From: a virus
Length of the DNA: 21,265 nucleotides
Strand: one strand, 5' to 3'
Virus record (IMG/VR): IMGVR_UViG_3300017917_001832
Coordinates: 1 to 21,265 of that record
Part shown: positions 20,078 to 21,265 of the stretch, in pieces
How the letters are laid out: every line of letters starts with the position of its first letter
Position numbering within the stretch: position 1 is the stretch's first letter
Program-made: the position numbers and the translations under genes
Notes under the pieces: generated by a model
Seen by the model: the letters and a program-made list of their open reading frames with translations, nothing else
The model's database searches: none
Told to the model about the DNA's origin: nothing

Positions 20078-21265
20078 ATGTCATTCATTGACTCAAACGG
20101 ATCAATAACAGATCCATATCGTAATTTTATTCATATTTCAAGATATGCTCGTTGGATTGAAAGTGAAAATCGTAGAGAAACCTGGCAGGAAACTGTTGAA
20201 AGGTATACAAACTTTATGAAGGATCATTTAGTACTAAACTATGGCTACAGTCCAAATGCAAAAATATTCGATGAAGTAAAAGAAGCTATCTTAAATCATA
20301 AAATTATGCCGTCAATGAGAGCCTTAATGACTGCTGGTCCAGCACTAGAGCGTGATCATATTGCAGCCTATAATTGTTCTTTTATTGCCGTTGATAGTCC
20401 TCGTGCTTTTGATGAAGCAATGTATATTTTGATGAATGGTACAGGTGTTGGATTTAGTGTTGAACAGAAGTATACAAATTTACTTCCAACAGTTTCAGAA
20501 GAATTTCATCCAACAGATACAACAATTATTGTTGATGACTCAAAGCTTGGATGGGCAAAAGCATACAAAGAATTAATAGCACTTTTATATCAAGGACAAA
20601 TTCCAAACTGGGACACCTCAAAGGTTAGACCTGCTGGAGCAAGACTAAAAACATTTGGTGGTCGTGCATCAGGTCCAGAACCATTAAATGATTTATTTAA
20701 GTTTACAATTGAAACATTTAAGATGGCTTCAGGACGTAAGTTAAAGCCAATTGAAGCACATGACATTATGTGTAAGATTGGTGAAGTTGTCGTTGTTGGT
20801 GGAGTTCGCAGAAGTGCACTAATATCTCTTTCAAATCTTGATGACTTTGAGATGGCAAAAGCAAAGAGTGGTCAATGGTGGGAAGGAAATGCTCAACGTG
20901 CATTAGCAAATAATTCCGCTGTATATAATACAAAACCAAATACTGCACAATTCCTTCGTGAATGGCGTAACTTATATGAATCAAAATCTGGAGAACGTGG
21001 TATTTATAATATGGATAGCGTTCGCAAACATATTGATAAGTTTGGTCGTAGAGATTCTTCATTAGTTGGTGGAACAAATCCATGTGGAGAAATCTTACTT
21101 CGTGCTAATGAATTTTGTAATCTAACTGAAGTTGTTATTGAAGCATCAGATAGCAGAGAGGACCTACTTGAAAAAGTAAGACTTGCTACAATTTTGGGTA
21201 CATGGCAATCAACTCTTACAAACTTTAAATATATTAGAAAATCATGGAAAGATAACTGTGAAGAA
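20078..21265 (+). CDS. nrdJ: Class II (adenosylcobalamin-dependent) ribonucleoside-triphosphate reductase, 5' part
   Basis: Open to the right edge with 396 codons visible; the stop lies outside. Reduces ribonucleotides to deoxyribonucleotides for phage DNA synthesis. Landmarks match the monomeric RtpR type: MPSMRALMTAGPALERDH (77-94), YNCSF with Cys100 (one of the redox pair), MNGTGVGFSVEQ (119-130), GGVRRSALISLSN (241-253), NAQRALANNSAVY (271-283) and NPCGEI (334-339), where Cys336 is the expected thiyl radical residue and Glu338 its partner. FCNLTEV (346-352) gives Cys347, the second redox cysteine. All expected catalytic residues in this part are present and I see no intein. AAAAGG at 20059-20064 is a somewhat distant ribosome binding site. 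No cobalamin riboswitch is visible in the short leader. Divergent from the small Cys gene. Confidence 0.92.
   Translation, partial: MSFIDSNGSITDPYRNFIHISRYARWIESENRRETWQETVERYTNFMKDHLVLNYGYSPNAKIFDEVKEAILNHKIMPSMRALMTAGPALERDHIAAYNCSFIAVDSPRAFDEAMYILMNGTGVGFSVEQKYTNLLPTVSEEFHPTDTTIIVDDSKLGWAKAYKELIALLYQGQIPNWDTSKVRPAGARLKTFGGRASGPEPLNDLFKFTIETFKMASGRKLKPIEAHDIMCKIGEVVVVGGVRRSALISLSNLDDFEMAKAKSGQWWEGNAQRALANNSAVYNTKPNTAQFLREWRNLYESKSGERGIYNMDSVRKHIDKFGRRDSSLVGGTNPCGEILLRANEFCNLTEVVIEASDSREDLLEKVRLATILGTWQSTLTNFKYIRKSWKDNCEE

Noticed and set aside
20766-21083. Minus-strand open frame of 105 aa within the reductase gene
   Set aside because: The plus frame encodes conserved class II reductase motifs throughout; the minus frame is rich in His/Gln/Leu with no recognisable pattern.

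Overview
The window is a stretch of a tailed-phage genome: AT-rich (about one third G+C by eye), densely packed and almost entirely on the + strand, with many stop/start overlaps of the type TAATG. Most of it encodes tail fibres and other receptor-facing virion proteins. The host is probably an actinobacterium. The evidence is a minus-strand protein of the actinobacterial DUF7455 type (5673-5885), two small membrane proteins that look like actinophage holins, and a fibronectin-III tail protein. The large fibre proteins, however, look most like those of T4-like cyanophages and other aquatic myoviruses. An uncultivated freshwater or marine actinophage is the best guess; this is inference.

Layout. 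Positions 2-3274: the end of a Gly-rich tail protein, a 635-aa fibre, and a 348-aa virion protein with an unusual Cys pentapeptide array. Positions 3317-5660: four small or unassigned proteins (one Zn-ribbon-like, one resembling DUF6065) and an orphan DNA methyltransferase. Positions 5673-6266: a minus-strand Zn-binding protein divergent from a membrane/coiled-coil protein. Positions 6315-14849: the main fibre block, consisting of a beta-sandwich protein, a GPQG protein, fibres of 480, 808 and 1001 aa, and a tail-collar-domain short fibre. Positions 14902-17779: an unknown acidic protein, then a second copy of the beta-sandwich/GPxG/fibre arrangement, ending in an FN3 protein with WNG repeats. 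Positions 17852-19798: a holin-like protein behind a consensus sigma70 promoter, a GT-B glycosyltransferase, and a protein that resembles a degenerate amidase. Positions 19775-21265: a minus-strand Cys protein and the 5' part of a class II (adenosylcobalamin-dependent) ribonucleotide reductase, where nucleotide metabolism genes appear to begin.

Regulation. Most transcription units are preceded by an extended -10 element, TGnTATAnT, often without a clear -35 box. This suggests many short units read by the host housekeeping sigma factor or a phage-modified polymerase. No gap exceeds 300 bases, and I saw no tRNA, CRISPR array, insertion sequence or integrase.

The most unusual object is the Cys array at 2555-2983: 30 cysteines, 18 of them in two runs at exact five-residue spacing, placed where a loop of a predicted beta-sandwich receptor-binding domain should be. 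Other points of interest are the duplicated fibre cassette, the strong hairpin between two fibre genes, and the possible amidase pseudoenzyme.
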